Below, one piece after another: positions 20,921-32,534 of a DNA stretch of 64,000 nt. How positions within the stretch are numbered: position 1 is the first letter of the stretch; each line of letters opens with the position of its first letter. Position numbers and translations under genes: made by a program. The notes under the pieces are model-generated. The model had not been told where the DNA came from and searched no databases. It saw nothing but the letters and a program-made list of their open reading frames with translations. Source of the DNA: Undaria pinnatifida (lineage: Eukaryota; Sar; Phaeophyceae; Laminariales; Alariaceae); contig JABAKD010000011.1 of NCBI GenBank assembly GCA_012845835.1, positions 4,386,697 through 4,450,696 of the forward strand. The letters are read 5' to 3'.

Positions 20921-21055
20921 GGGGGCGTTTGGGGGGGGGGGGAGGGTGAATTGGAGCTACGGCATGGATGACTAGAAATATAAAGAAGTGATATCAACTG
21001 CCTGGTGGTAGTGTTTATTACTCTGGCATATTTTAATTTTGGGTGGGGCGTTTAT

Positions 21056-21372
<317 letters not shown>

Positions 21373-21808
21373 TGTCATGGATAATGTGTGATACCCTGGC
21401 ACGGTGGTTTGAGAGGCTGTGCCGTCGACGTTAGTCGAGGTGATGGCACGGAGCGAGAAAATAGCCTGGAAGACGAAGTGCTTCCGAGATGTAGAGAAGA
21501 TGTTGAATAGCACAACGGTGGTGCTTAATCTGGCGAATACACACATATGTAAACCGCAGGGTTGCAGGAGCCCAGACGACGGCTGCTCCCCAGAGATGAC
21601 GGGGACAGCTATGATCCGGAAAGATTTACAAGAGAGCCACACGAGAGAGTGAGCTACCTGGATATCAAGCGGAGAATCCTACGCAAGTAATTTCTCCGCA
21701 CACATACGTACGTTACACTCAAACCGACACATTTGAGATCTACGATACACAAGAGCAGTGCTGCTGAACATTGACTCATAATGGCTATGTGCCAGCATTT
21801 CCATAACA
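21373..21808 (-). repeat. Copia 3' LTR
   Basis: 436 bases, TG...CA ends, TTATT duplication at 21368-21372 and polypurine tract at 21809-21822. It is slightly shorter than the partner LTR through small indels. Confidence 0.9.
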
Positions 21809-22163
21809 CTCCCCCTCAATGGAAATTGCTCTAACTCGTACCAAACTCATGATGATTAATTCAATCAAGTATTTTTGTTTCATGCGTATTAACCACTAAA
21901 GTACCACGTGATGTTTCAGTCCTATACGTGCAGCAATACATTCATGTGCTTGCTAAAGAGTACCTGCTACTGCACAAACCAGACTACCATGACTTCCAAT
22001 CCTTCATGGCTCGTTCAACCAGTGATGGTGCGAGGCCGAATGTCGATTACAGAAAGAGCAAATTGATTCGCACAAACAGAACAGATTCAAAACAAACACA
22101 CAAACATATAACACGACTAATTGAATTGGCTGTTGCTGGTGAACTGGCAGTTGATAAAATCGT

Positions 22164-22821
22164 TCACGTTGAATTTGCTGTTGATATCCAACAGGTTCCT
22201 GAAGCGATTTTGTTCAGGTGCTTTGTGCCGATGTCGGCAGGGTTGATGTCGGTCGTGATGTAGTGGATGGAGATCCTTCCCTCCGACACGAGCTCTCGGA
22301 TGAAGAAGAAGCGCAGCGCGATGTGCTTCGTCCTCGAGCTGAAGGAGCGGTTTCCCAGCGCGTGCAGAGTCGCTGTGTTGTCGCAGTACAACGGCACTTT
22401 CGCGACGTCCTTGCCGAACCCTAGCTCTGTCAGCATGTTCGAGCAGAACACTGTTTTTTTCATCGCTAACGCCAACGCGACCAGCTCCGCCTTGATGGTC
22501 GACATGGCAGTCAGACCTTGTAGTCCCGACTTGAAGCCAATCGGCGCATCGCACAGCATCGACAATACTTACTTAGTAGCATGAGGTGGACTTTCCGTTG
22601 TCCGGGTTGTCGGCCCAGTTGGAGTCCGAAAAGACTGCAAGCTTGAAGCCTCCCCTCTTGTACGTAATGCTGAAGCCGGTTGTCCCCGCGAGGTAGCGAA
22701 GAGTGTTCTTCGCCGTCACCATGTGGATCTTGCTGGGTTTCGCCATCGGGCGAGCCAGTTGACCAACGGCATACATGATGTCGTACCTTAACACTTGGGA
22801 AACATACATCAGGCACCCCAC
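22164..22821 (-). pseudogene. Copia RNase H domain, frameshifted
   Basis: VSQVLRYDIMYAVGQLARPM and FSDSNWADNPDNGKSTS are in one frame, and MSTIKAELVALALAMK, LYCDNTATLHALGNR and HIALRFFFIRELV in another. The frame changes near 22570. Together they are the Copia RNase H with its usual C-terminal tail. Confidence 0.8.
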
Positions 22822-24420
22822 GATGCCTTGGTAGCGCTTGTTTCTTCCTCGTCCAGCAGAGTTTCGTCAGGCTGCTGGTTGGAGAGTTCGGGACCGTAAC
22901 CCGGCGTGTTGGTCGGCTTGCATTCCGACATCCCGAACCTCTCCAGGATGGACTTGGAGTAAGCCTTTTGAGAGATCGTGAGAGTGCCACGTTCAAGGTT
23001 TCGATTTATCGCCATGCCCAAGACGAGCGACACCGCTCCCATGTCGGTCATCTTGAAACGCTGCTTCAACTTCTCTTTCACCATCGCCATGGCGTTAGAG
23101 TTGTTGCTGGCCAGAAGGAGATAGTCCACGTAGAGGGTCAAGTAGATCCGAACACCGTCGTGATCGTACAAGTAGACACACGTGTCGGACTGGAGCGGAA
23201 CGAAGGTGATCTCGACAAGGGCGGGATCGATGGTGTTGAACCAGTTCCCGGGGCTTTGGGCCAGCCCGTAGAGGCCCTTCTCTAGCTGCATCACTAGCTC
23301 ACCTCCATCCTTGTCCTTGACATCGAAGCCAGGCGGCTGCTCGACGAACACCAACTCCTGGATATCCGCGTACAGGAAGGCAGTTGAGACGTCCATCTGG
23401 TGTAGAAGCAGGCCGACGTGCACGGCTATGCAGCATATGATCCGCACGCTCTGAATCATGCACACCGGGGCGTAGATGCTGTCAGAGTCAAGGCCAGGAA
23501 CTTGGTTCTAACTATGAGCCACTACACGAGCTATGAAGGAGCCGTCCGCCTTGCGCGTGAACGCCTATTTCAAATTGATTCGCTTCCGTCCAGCGGGAAC
23601 GGCAGAGCACGGAACAAGCTTGTAAACTTGACGATATTTAAGACTCGCGATCTCGCGTTCTGCTGCTGCGTTCCACTGGGCGGCTTCGGGCGTGGCCCGC
23701 GCTTCCTTGATTGTCCGTGGAACATTCGGTTGCGTTGTTCCCACAGCGTACGCGTATTCCGTGAAGCCGAATGTGCCGTCCCTGTGGGCGACGTCGGGAA
23801 ACTCCCCCTTCAAGGTAAACGCGTAGGAGAGGCGACGAAGCGCGTTTATGGTCTTTGCAGTGGGTACGCTCGAAGCAGACCTGGTGACTGCAGGCGTCGG
23901 CGCGGAACCTCGTCCACCACGAGACGAACCGCGTCCACGCACAAAACCACCCTGCGGCGCAGTACCAGACGGAGCAGAACCAGCGGGCGATGAACCAAGC
24001 GGCGGCGCCGGACCAGGTGACGATCCAGGAGAAGACGCATCGCTGACCGGCACCGGGGGAATGACTTCCCCCGGCGGAGCAGGGCTATCTTCCTCAGGCG
24101 TACCACCAGAAGTCCCAGGCGCATCGTTGGCAGGAGTAGATCCAGCAAGTGCAAGTCCAAGATCACGGTTGGTTGTCTCATAAATTTGTTCGAGAAGCCC
24201 AATCGCAGACAAATCCCCAACGACATCCCCAACGGCACGTTCAGGAGAGAGTGAATCAGCCGAGTGGTTGGAAGTGTAGTTTCGCACGTATCTTAGCATG
24301 TCGTCGTGGTCGTCGTACGTGAACTCCCCGTCGTCAAAACCGCGCGAGTTTAACGAGGGCGCGACAGAAGGCGTCTCAATAAAGATAACATTTTGACTCA
24401 CCCGCACACGTCGCGTCTCA
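22809..24420 (-). pseudogene. Copia reverse transcriptase, active site mutated
   Basis: The N-terminal part (PRTIKEARATPEAAQWNAAA, LVPCSAVPAGRKRINLK) ends in a frame break near 23565. The core follows with MDVSTAFLYADIQE (first Asp), KGLYGLAQSPGNWF and LTLYVDYLLLASNN. The YVDD box is therefore YVDY: the second active-site Asp is Tyr. A low-complexity Pro/Gly-rich linker precedes the RT, a common spacer in Copia polyproteins. Confidence 0.85.
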
Positions 24421-24423
24421 GAG

Positions 24424-25080
24424 TTAGTTGTAGATCCGGTAGGACTTGCTTTCCTCGCTGAATCCAACGAGCCGGCCTTCCCAAGCACGATGATCCAGCT
24501 TATTGGTGTGGACCTCTTCGTGCACGAACGCCCGGGACCCGATCACCCGGAGATGGCCGAGATAGGCACCCTTGCCGTAGAGCGCCTTGCACGGCGTCCC
24601 GTTTTGCAAAGCTGCGTGAGGAGTCCGGTTGCTCAGGTAAACGGCCGTTTTCATCAGCTCCCCCCAAAGAAAGTTCGGAAGTGTTGAGTCGGCGAGAAAA
24701 CAGCGCACGATGTTCAAAATCGTCCGACCCGCACGCTCGTTCGCTCCGATCTGCTGAGGGGTGTTCGGAGAGGCAAACTCCAGCTTGATGCCGACGTCTT
24801 GACAGTACTGACGGAACTCCGCGCTCGTGAATTCTGTGCCGCGGTCCCAGCGGAGGGTATGGATGCGCTCGCCGGTAAGAATCACGGTCTCCTTGACGAA
24901 CACCGCAAGGGCATCCACAGAGCAGGTCTTGTCCTTCATGAGCACCACCTCCTTCCACTCGGTTTGCTGGTCAGCGAACTTGGCGGCGTATTTGAACCCG
25001 CCCAGAGATTTAGGCGTGAAGGGGCCGAGGGTGTCGATGGATACGAGCTGGAAAGGACGTAGAACAATGTAGGTGGCCTG
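24424..25080 (-). pseudogene. Copia integrase core
   Basis: The D,D,E residues are recognisable: SIDTLGPFTPKSL at about 25035, LRWDRGTEFTSAEF, and SPNTPQQIGANERAGRT with the catalytic Glu. NRTPHAALQNGTPCKALYGK and WEGRLVGFSEESKSYRIYN follow, as in Copia integrases. The core itself is uninterrupted, but it is separated from the upstream domain by a stop. Confidence 0.85.
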
Positions 25081-25095
25081 CTCGGGGTGAGGTTG

Positions 25096-25690
25096 TTATG
25101 CGCTCTTCCCGAGAGGGCAGGTACTACAGTTCTTAAGGTCGCCGGTGTAGTCGACACCGCTAGCCGGCTCCTTCCTCAGGACGTCAAAGCTCTTGTGGTT
25201 GGTGTGTCCTATGCGTCGGTGCCACATCTCAGCGGACTCCGACTTTAAGGCAAGGCCGTCAGGGGCTCGCCCGAGGACCATCTGGCCCCCGGCGCCACCC
25301 CCAAGTTTCACCTCGATGGAGCACATGAGTTTTCCGGTCGCATCGTCCACCCCACAGGTTTGCATCGAGATAACCACGTCCCCCGACTCCAATCTGGGGT
25401 TGGCCGGATGAAACAACGTCGCCACTCCCTTCTGCATCGCCGCGGTCACGGAGAAGAGGTTGGTGCCCAAGTCCGGCACCAAAACGACGCGAAAGGAGAC
25501 GCGCCGGTCATTTCCGTTGTCGTCCGTGACGGCGCCGAAGATAGTTCCCGTTGTTACGCCCTTGAGGAGATGCTGGCCGGCGGCGACGATCGTGTGAGGG
25601 GTCTTCGATGTCGCACATGTGGGCCCGCACTCCTGGTGTAAGCGCAGGGTCGAGGTAGTTGTTGGTCGCTCCGCGAAAAGGAGCAAGCGA
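25096..25690 (-). pseudogene. Copia protease remnant and GAG-pre-integrase domain
   Basis: The protease site, normally a DSGAT...HM motif, reads NYLDPALTPGVRAHM, so the catalytic DSG triplet is gone. After a frameshift come VVLVPDLGTNLFSV, typical of the end of Copia protease, and the GAG-pre-integrase text MWHRRIGHTNHKSFDVL ending NCSTCPLGKSA. A TAA then interrupts the polyprotein at about 25096. Confidence 0.75.
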
Positions 25691-26220
25691 CATCTCCGCA
25701 GGAGTCGCCATGAACGCACCGAAAAACCCTGAAGGCAAGCGGTGGTCCTGTGCAGGCGACTCTGAGGAGATAGATGAAGGTGCCGCCGGAGTGGCGGCAG
25801 ACGCCGCCGGAGGCGTCTGGGAAAAGGCAGAAGACGAAGCTGTCGCAGCCGGTGGAGCGCGTTGGGCGCTGAAGGAGAACCCGAACGAAGTCGGCTCAGC
25901 GGGACCCTGTGGCGCCGTCGCCGGAGTCGATTGCGCCAAGTGAGTGCTCCCGATGTTGGGCAGGTTGACCTGACCAGCGGAATGCAGCAGCGCCAGGTTG
26001 GTGACCAAGCCTTGGAGCTCCTTCTGCTTGTTCGCGCGAAGCTCCAGCTATTTCTGACACTCAGCATCGCTGTGCGTGGTGGTGTTGTGGTAGGAGCACC
26101 ATTTCGGCTGAGCAGTCCCCCCAACACCGCGCGCTTGTTCTTCCACTTTTCCCCCGGCTTCGGACAGTTCTTCTGCACTTGTTGGGGGCAGTCACGCTGG
26201 AAATGCCCGTACGCCTTGCA

Positions 26221-26910
26221 TCAATGGCACTGGTTGGATGAGGACCGCCATCGCGTCCCCCCGGCCCAAGACCACGGGCCCCGACGCGTTGCGCGACTGC
26301 TGGTCCACGTAGAAGCGGTTGGCCGCTCCTGGAGACGGCCAACGGACGTGAATTCCTCACAGTAGTGCATCTCACGGATGAACTTAAACTCTGGGGCCTT
26401 CGTCAGGCCCGAGAGCATGATGTCTAGGTAGACCTCCTTGGAGACCTCCTCCCCCAGGCCCTGGAGGCGAATCTTGAGATCCATTCCTTTCGTGAAGAAA
26501 TCGATGGGATCCCCGCCCGCCAGGTGCCGAAGGCCGAAAAGATCTCTGTGACATGCACGCCGAGCTTCCTGGGTGTGAGCGTCGAAACGCTCGTTGAGGG
26601 CCTTCCAGACCGCTGTTCCATCCGCCGCCTCTTCGTGAATAAGGACGGTGGCGTGCGCAGACCCGGAGGTGACAAAGAAGAGGAGGGAGAACAGGCGACT
26701 GTTAGCCTGGTCCCACTTGGCCCTATCTCCCTCGTCCGGCTCAGGTTCCGCAGGGCTGTCGGCCCCGGCTAGGATGGGTTTAAGATCCGGCGCGAAGAGG
26801 TCGACTGCGTTCCGGGGTTTTGTCTTCCACACGCGAAAACCCTGCTGCCCCGAGATGGTCCCAACGGCGTCCAGCATGCGGTGGAGCCCGGGGCTCGATG
26901 ATTCCGCCAT
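26221..26910 (-). pseudogene. Copia gag (UBN2-like) fragment
   Basis: The frame from the ATG at 26910 encodes a Copia-type gag core: WKTKPRNAVDLF, a central segment around AVWKALNERFDAHTQEA, and DIMLSGLTKAPEFKFI. Shortly after, the frame is lost. The CCHC zinc knuckle is still visible at about 26175-26225 as C-H-stop-C, then KAYGHFQRDC, with a TGA inside it. Confidence 0.8.
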
Positions 26911-27119
26911 CGCTGAAAGCCAGGGTCACACTCCCGGGCGCGGTCAGGTTTTCGGCACACGTACGACGCCCCGAGAGCCTAAAAAGGGTCGGCGCGCCTA
27001 AGAAGGAATCGGTGCAATGCTACACAGGGGTAAGCTTAGTTCAGGTCGCAGCTCCGTAGCTCACGACCCACGTCCGGCGTTAGCTATCCAGCTTCCGCCC
27101 AGACCACTGCGCCCCGTCG

Positions 27120-27212
27120 AATATGAGATATACGATACACAAGAGCAGTGCTACTGCACATTGACTCTTAATGGCTATGTGCTAACATTTTCATAACACT
27201 CCCCCTCAATGG
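27120..27212 (-). repeat. Stray LTR start plus polypurine tract inside the Copia leader
   Basis: Just after the primer site, the leader contains CCATTGAGGGGGAG (27212-27199) followed by about 78 bases matching the beginning of the LTR (27198-27120). This is the layout found at the 3' LTR, repeated at the 5' end. It probably arose by aberrant strand transfer or recombination. Confidence 0.75.
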
Positions 27213-27227
27213 ACGAGGCTCATAACC

Positions 27228-27667
27228 TGTCATGGATAATGTGTGGTACCCTGGCACGGTGGTTTGAGAGGCTGTGCGCCGTCGACGTTAGTCGAGGTGA
27301 TGGCACGGAGCGAGAGAATAGCCTGGAAGACGAAGTGCTTCCGAGATGTAGAGAAGATGTTGAATAGCACAACGGTGGCGCTTAATTTGGCCAATACACA
27401 CAGATATAAACTGCAGAGTTGCAGGAGCCCAGACGACAGCTGCTTCCCAGAGATGACCAGGACAGCTATGATCCGGAAAGATTTACAAGAGAGAGCCACA
27501 CGAGAGAGTAAGCTACCTGGATATCAAGCGGAGAATCCTACGGAAGCAATTCCTCCGCACACATACGTACGTTACACTCGAACCGACACATATGAGATCT
27601 ACGATACACAACAGCAGTGCTACTGAACATTGACTCATAATGGCTATGTGATAACATTTCCATAACA
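27228..27667 (-). repeat. Copia 5' LTR
   Basis: 440 bases, followed on the plus-strand side by the TTATT duplication (27668-27672) and the rest of the TTA microsatellite. Confidence 0.9.
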
Positions 27668-27672
27668 TTATT

Positions 27673-29290
27673 ATTACTATTAGTATTAGTATTATTATTA
27701 CTACCGTGCTCGTTCTTGCGAGAGGGGGGTGGGGAAATACACACAAGTCATACATACCAGGCAAGTACAGAACACAAACTATCCCAAGAGCCATGACCTC
27801 ACGCTGGTAACAAGAACAACTAGTCATATAATACGACGACAGAATTGGTGTGCGCAATGAACTCCAGCCCACAGCCCGAGAGCGACGACAAAACGCAGTA
27901 TATAGGGTACAAAAATAAGGACAAAGGGAAGAAGGGTGACCGGAGCTGGAAATTGACTTTCGGGTTCTACCATTATTTATACTACGCGCTACTCTGCACT
28001 GGTATTAAAAAACACCAGTCTTACAAGCGCAACAAAACACCGAAAGAAAAAACTTTTACATCTGACCCGCGCTATCAACCGCTCACCCCCCCTCCCCCCT
28101 CTTCCTCGACCCGCCTCTTTATGTACCTAAAACACACCACCGCTGCTCCCAAATTGACCAATCAACACAGACAAGCCACGTGCGAAAACAAACGCGCTCT
28201 TGGGTGATCTCCACCCTTCGCCTGTGACCCCCCCCCTCCCCCCCCCCCCTTCACCCTCCGCTTGTGACCCTCCCCCCCGCCCCAACTCCGCCAATGGCCA
28301 AAAAAAGTTAAATGTGGTAAATTGCCAAGGGGATGGGGTTGGCGTTGGATCCTAACACAGCCCTACGAGCACAGATCCATCCTACCTAATCAAGGGGGGA
28401 GCGGGGTCAGGGATAGATATCAAAACAAGAACATAAAAACACAGCCAGACATACAAACCTCTCTATGAAAACCCCAACCTCTATAAAAATAAAAATAAAA
28501 AACCCACACCAAAAATAAAAATCACACTGAAAATAATACCCACACTAGGACGATACTACAACAACAATAGCGGAAAAATAACAACGGGTAAACTTTAAGT
28601 GCAACCGGTTCGCCCAAGAGCACCGGACTCCGCGACCACTCCTGACGACGCAACAACTGTCAGTGGAACACCGGAGGGCTGCACAAGCCACGCGCGCCAC
28701 CTGACTTACCCTTCCCTGGTAACACAAAACAAACCAAGAGTAACTCACTCCCCTCTCCCTCACCGTAACGGAAAGCAACAAATAGCTAACCCATCGAAGG
28801 GATGCACAAGCCATCCGTGCCAACTCTCACCAACCTAACCCTTCCCCGTTAACACAAAACATGAAATATTAAAAAAAAAAGAAACATGGTCACTTCTGTT
28901 CCCCCTCCCCCACCCCGGTAACGCAAACCAAGAGAGAAACCCACGCCGCCCCCTCGCACCCCTCCCGTAATGTAAACCAAGAAAGAGCACAACCCACGTG
29001 CCCCCCCACCCTCTCCTCCTTTCTTTCCTTCCCCCCTACCCCCCTAAAGCATAACCGCCGTAAAACGTCAGCTAGGGTAAAAGCTAAAAATACGGTAAGC
29101 AAGTATTAGCGTAAGGCATCTTGGTAAACAAAAGAGGACTAACTCGGCCACGAATCACATCACAACACGGTCGGGAGCTCCCAATGGTGCCGTGCCAGCC
29201 CCATATACCGGCATTATTCAGGATAACGGCACTAGTGATAATAGGATTACTATGTAGAGTTCCGGTCGTGCCAAGCGATTTCACCGGTGC
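27673..29290. other. Intergenic, no gene seen
   Basis: C-rich and A-rich low-complexity sequence. Two diverged copies of GGGATGCACAAGCCA...AACACAAAAC lie at about 28675-28735 and 28798-28862. The frames here (for example 27845-28207 +) have no recognisable domain. Confidence 0.5.
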
Positions 29291-29293
29291 TAA

Positions 29294-29425
29294 AGAGAGC
29301 AGTGACACTATTCAACCGGTACGATACAGAGCAGTGACACTTTTCAACCCGCACTACAGAGAAGTGGCACTATTCAACAGGCACTATAGAGAGCAGTGGC
29401 ACTATTCAACCGGCACCAATAGGAG
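29294..29425. repeat. Minisatellite, about 30-base unit, four copies
   Basis: The unit is AGAGCAGTGACACTATTCAA followed by CCGGTACGATAC-type text. Four tandem copies with few changes. Confidence 0.8.
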
Positions 29426-29459
29426 CCCCCCAATGCTTGTACTCCAAAAGAGTGTGTCT

Positions 29460-29945
29460 CGCCGCCATCACCACCGCCACCACCGCCGCCATCGCCACCG
29501 CCGACCCAGTAATGCGCCGGGGGCAAAGGGAGGAAGGAAGGAAGGAAGAAAGGAGGAAAGGCCAGGAAGGAAGGAAGGACGGAAGGAATGAAGGAAGGAG
29601 GAAAGGCCAGGAAAGAAGGACGGACAGACGGAAGAAAGGAAAGAAGAAAGGAAGGAAAGAAGAAAGGAAGGAAGGAAGGACGGAAGGAAGGAAGGAAGGA
29701 AACAAGAAAGGAAAGGAAAGGAAAGCGTAGACTGGTGCCACGATATCACGCACTCCGTATTCGCCGTCCGCCGCCATCACCACCACCACCACCACTACCA
29801 CCACCACCACCACCACCACCATCACCACCACCGCCGCCACCGCCACCAGTGCCACCGGTTCCAGTCACGTCCCGGAAGGAAGAAAGGATGGAACAAGGGA
29901 AAGAAGAAAGAAGGGAAGAAAGGAAATAAAGGAAAGGAAATAAGG
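29460..29945. repeat. CCACCG, GGAAG/GAAAG and CACCAC microsatellites
   Basis: Three simple-repeat blocks in series: CACCGC (29465-29505), purine-only GGAAG/GAAAG (29520-29730) and CACCAC (29765-29850), then more GGAAA. They lie just 3' of the stop codon of the minus-strand gene at 29959. Confidence 0.85.
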
Positions 29946-29958
29946 AAGGTGGCTGGTG

Positions 29959-30099
29959 TCAGGAGATGACGCAGTCTGTGTCCTTCCTTCGGGTGACGTC
30001 GGTACTACCAAGCCCGCTCCAGCTTCCGCTCCTGGCCACGCGTTCGGCGTTCGCCACGCTCGATCGACGCAGCTCCGCGGCGAGCGGGCCCTCGGGTAC
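29959..30099 (-). CDS. PH/TH1-like gene terminal exon 6
   Basis: The acceptor CCCGCCAG|GTACCC is preceded by about 55 bases of almost pure pyrimidine (30105-30165). The frame reads VPEGPLAAELRRSSVANAER then VARSGSWSGLGSTDVTRRKD, ending TDCVIS-TGA at 29961-29959. There is no ATG in it, so it is invisible to start-to-stop ORF finding. Confidence 0.6.
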   Translation of the reverse strand, partial: VPEGPLAAELRRSSVANAERVARSGSWSGLGSTDVTRRKDTDCVIS

Positions 30100-32492
30100 C
30101 TGGCGGGCCGGAAAAAAAAAGAAAGAGAGCAAGAAAGGAGAAAAAAGAGAAGAAAAAAGAACAAAATAAATATAGTGACAGCAATATGACTATTAATATA
30201 AATAAATCGGAATGAGCGTGCCTTTGCATCACATCAAGATCAGAAGAGAGATCACTTCGGAACAGTAGTGATCGACGTCCATCGCATGTTCCATCATGAC
30301 TCGACAGCACTAAAAACCCCAGCATCAGGCCTGGGCTGAACCTCCGCTGGCCTGCCACATATACAGGGAGCACGCAGGAACTTGCGCACAAACCCGGTAG
30401 ACCCAAGTAGCCCACTCCAAAAGTTAACCATTCCAAAAGTTAACTCACACTATAACAGTTGTTTTGTGCATGCTGAATTTCACGGATGTCTGGTTTTGTC
30501 CCCCTCAATGCGGGATATACGGTTTCCGTACGCAAAACAAGGCTGAACGTCTCAGTCCTGTTGACCCTGGCATTAGCAGGGGAGTCACCGACCTGTACCC
30601 TTCACGAGGGTATACACGTGCACACCCCGTAACACGCGCGATCAAAGTATCACACGCAGCTTGCAAAGTTGAGTTTTGATTGAAAAAAAAAAATGGTCGA
30701 TCTCACGAGGGTACCTTACCGCTTCAAACAAACAAGCAGGTGCTGCCTAAACGAACGACGAAATACTGAAACAGATGAACACATGAGCAGAGGGCACCTT
30801 ACCGCTTTTTCGAGAAAATGGTTGACATACTCTTTCAAGTATGTATACCCTAACCCTAACCCAATGAAACGCAACCATTGTAATGTAGGGTGACATCCCC
30901 TTCGCCTCGTACACAGTGTGCGTCAACCACCGTCTCCAAAAAGTGGTAAGCTCTACTGCATGAGCAAACAGATGAAAGGATAAAACAAACACATGAGCAG
31001 AAAAAACAAAAGAACAACACAAAATGTACTATCATGGGTACACCACAAAAGAGTCAACACACATCGTAAACTAGCGGTACGACCACGGCTCCGCCCGTGG
31101 CGCTAGATCTGCCTTACCCATAGTGGCATTGCATTATGGGGTAGGGTGTAGTAGCACTCGTCGTGTTTATCATGTGCTGTGATGTACCTGGTACCACTCT
31201 GAACGAAAAAGTACGGACCATTGGGGTATAATTGAAAAGTCCAAACGGTCTGTACATTTCCGTCCGCAGTCACACTGAGTGGCAGTTTTTATGCACACGG
31301 CGTGAAACGCAACAGCAGAACACGTGTACTACTACAAAATACGCGGAAGTGTGGTGAGCTAAAGCTTTATTTTTCCCCATCCGCTGGAGGATAAAAAAAA
31401 AAAAAAAAAAACTACAGCAGTATAACCTATTGATTACTACTTCTTCGTCCCGCCAGCCAATCAACCAATCAACCGACGGGGGTGCGGGTTCCACACCGTG
31501 TGGAGCGGTATCGACCCGGGAGGTCACCAATTTTGTGAGCAAGTAGACAACCGAAGAGGTATCGTAGATGATGTAGACGAACAGATAGATAAACTACATT
31601 AGTAATAAATAAAATAAACAAATTGACAAGCAAGCAAGCAAGCCAGCAAACCATCATTCAAGCAAGGGAGCAAGCAGCGGCGGCAGAGGGAAGAAGAGAA
31701 CGGGGCACGGATTTTGGGACGACACGCCTTACGTTGGGCTTGCTTGTGCCTTCCGCCCGCCGGCCGGTTCACCGTCAGCGGTTGTATGATCGCGCCCCGA
31801 GCTGTACCCCCGACCCCCACCAAACACCGCTCCCGACACCCACCAAACACCGCGGCATGTAACGAAAAATAATGCAAAACTCACGTGTAATTTTGAACGT
31901 AGGAAATCTGGGGCTTGTGGAGCGGGAATGGATTTTAACATATTCCAGGTATATGGAAGGCATGTTTATCAGGGGATCTTCTAATTCTGGTACGACAGTT
32001 CAGGGCGGTGAGTTGGGGTTGAGGAGCTTCGAAAGTCAGAAATAAAGGGCCCCAAAACCACACCCAGACCTACCGCGGCATGGCTCGCGAGAGCTACCCT
32101 ATCTTACAAGGGTATTTTTTTTTTTCGGAGGAATCCTTCCACTCCATAGTTGTTGGGAGTCTAGTCTGCCCGTCCAGTGACCACAGACCAAGATCATGGC
32201 GACAACAAGAACAACATGAACAACAAGAGCAGCAGCGACAACACCGCCAGCAACAAAACCACCAACACCAACACCATCACCATCACCAACACCACCAACA
32301 CCAACACCACCAACACCACCAACACCACCAACACCACCAACACCCACACCACCAACACCACCAACACCAACACCACCAACAACAATGACAACAGCAAACA
32401 ACCCGCGGGCACCACCTGCCGCACGCGCAGCTGCCCCCCTCTGGCCGCCAAGTTGGCCTCGAACCAAGGTATCAGGGCGTCCATCAGGGTTC

Positions 32493-32534
<42 letters not shown>

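Larger units (their letters stand above)
21373..27667 (-). mobile_element. Decayed Copia (Ty1) LTR retrotransposon
   Basis: The element spans 6,295 bases, transcribed on the minus strand. LTRs (27228-27667 and 21373-21808) begin TGTTATGGAAATG and end CATGACA on that strand, differ at roughly 25 places by eye, and are flanked by TTATT. Domain order gag, protease, GAG-pre-integrase, integrase, RT, RNase H is that of Copia. The primer site right after the 5' LTR is GGTTATGAGCC, which complements the anticodon region of initiator tRNA-Met, as in Drosophila copia (half-tRNA priming). The polypurine tract CCATTGAGGGGGAG precedes the 3' LTR. Frameshifts, stops and lost catalytic residues show it is dead. 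Confidence 0.9.
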
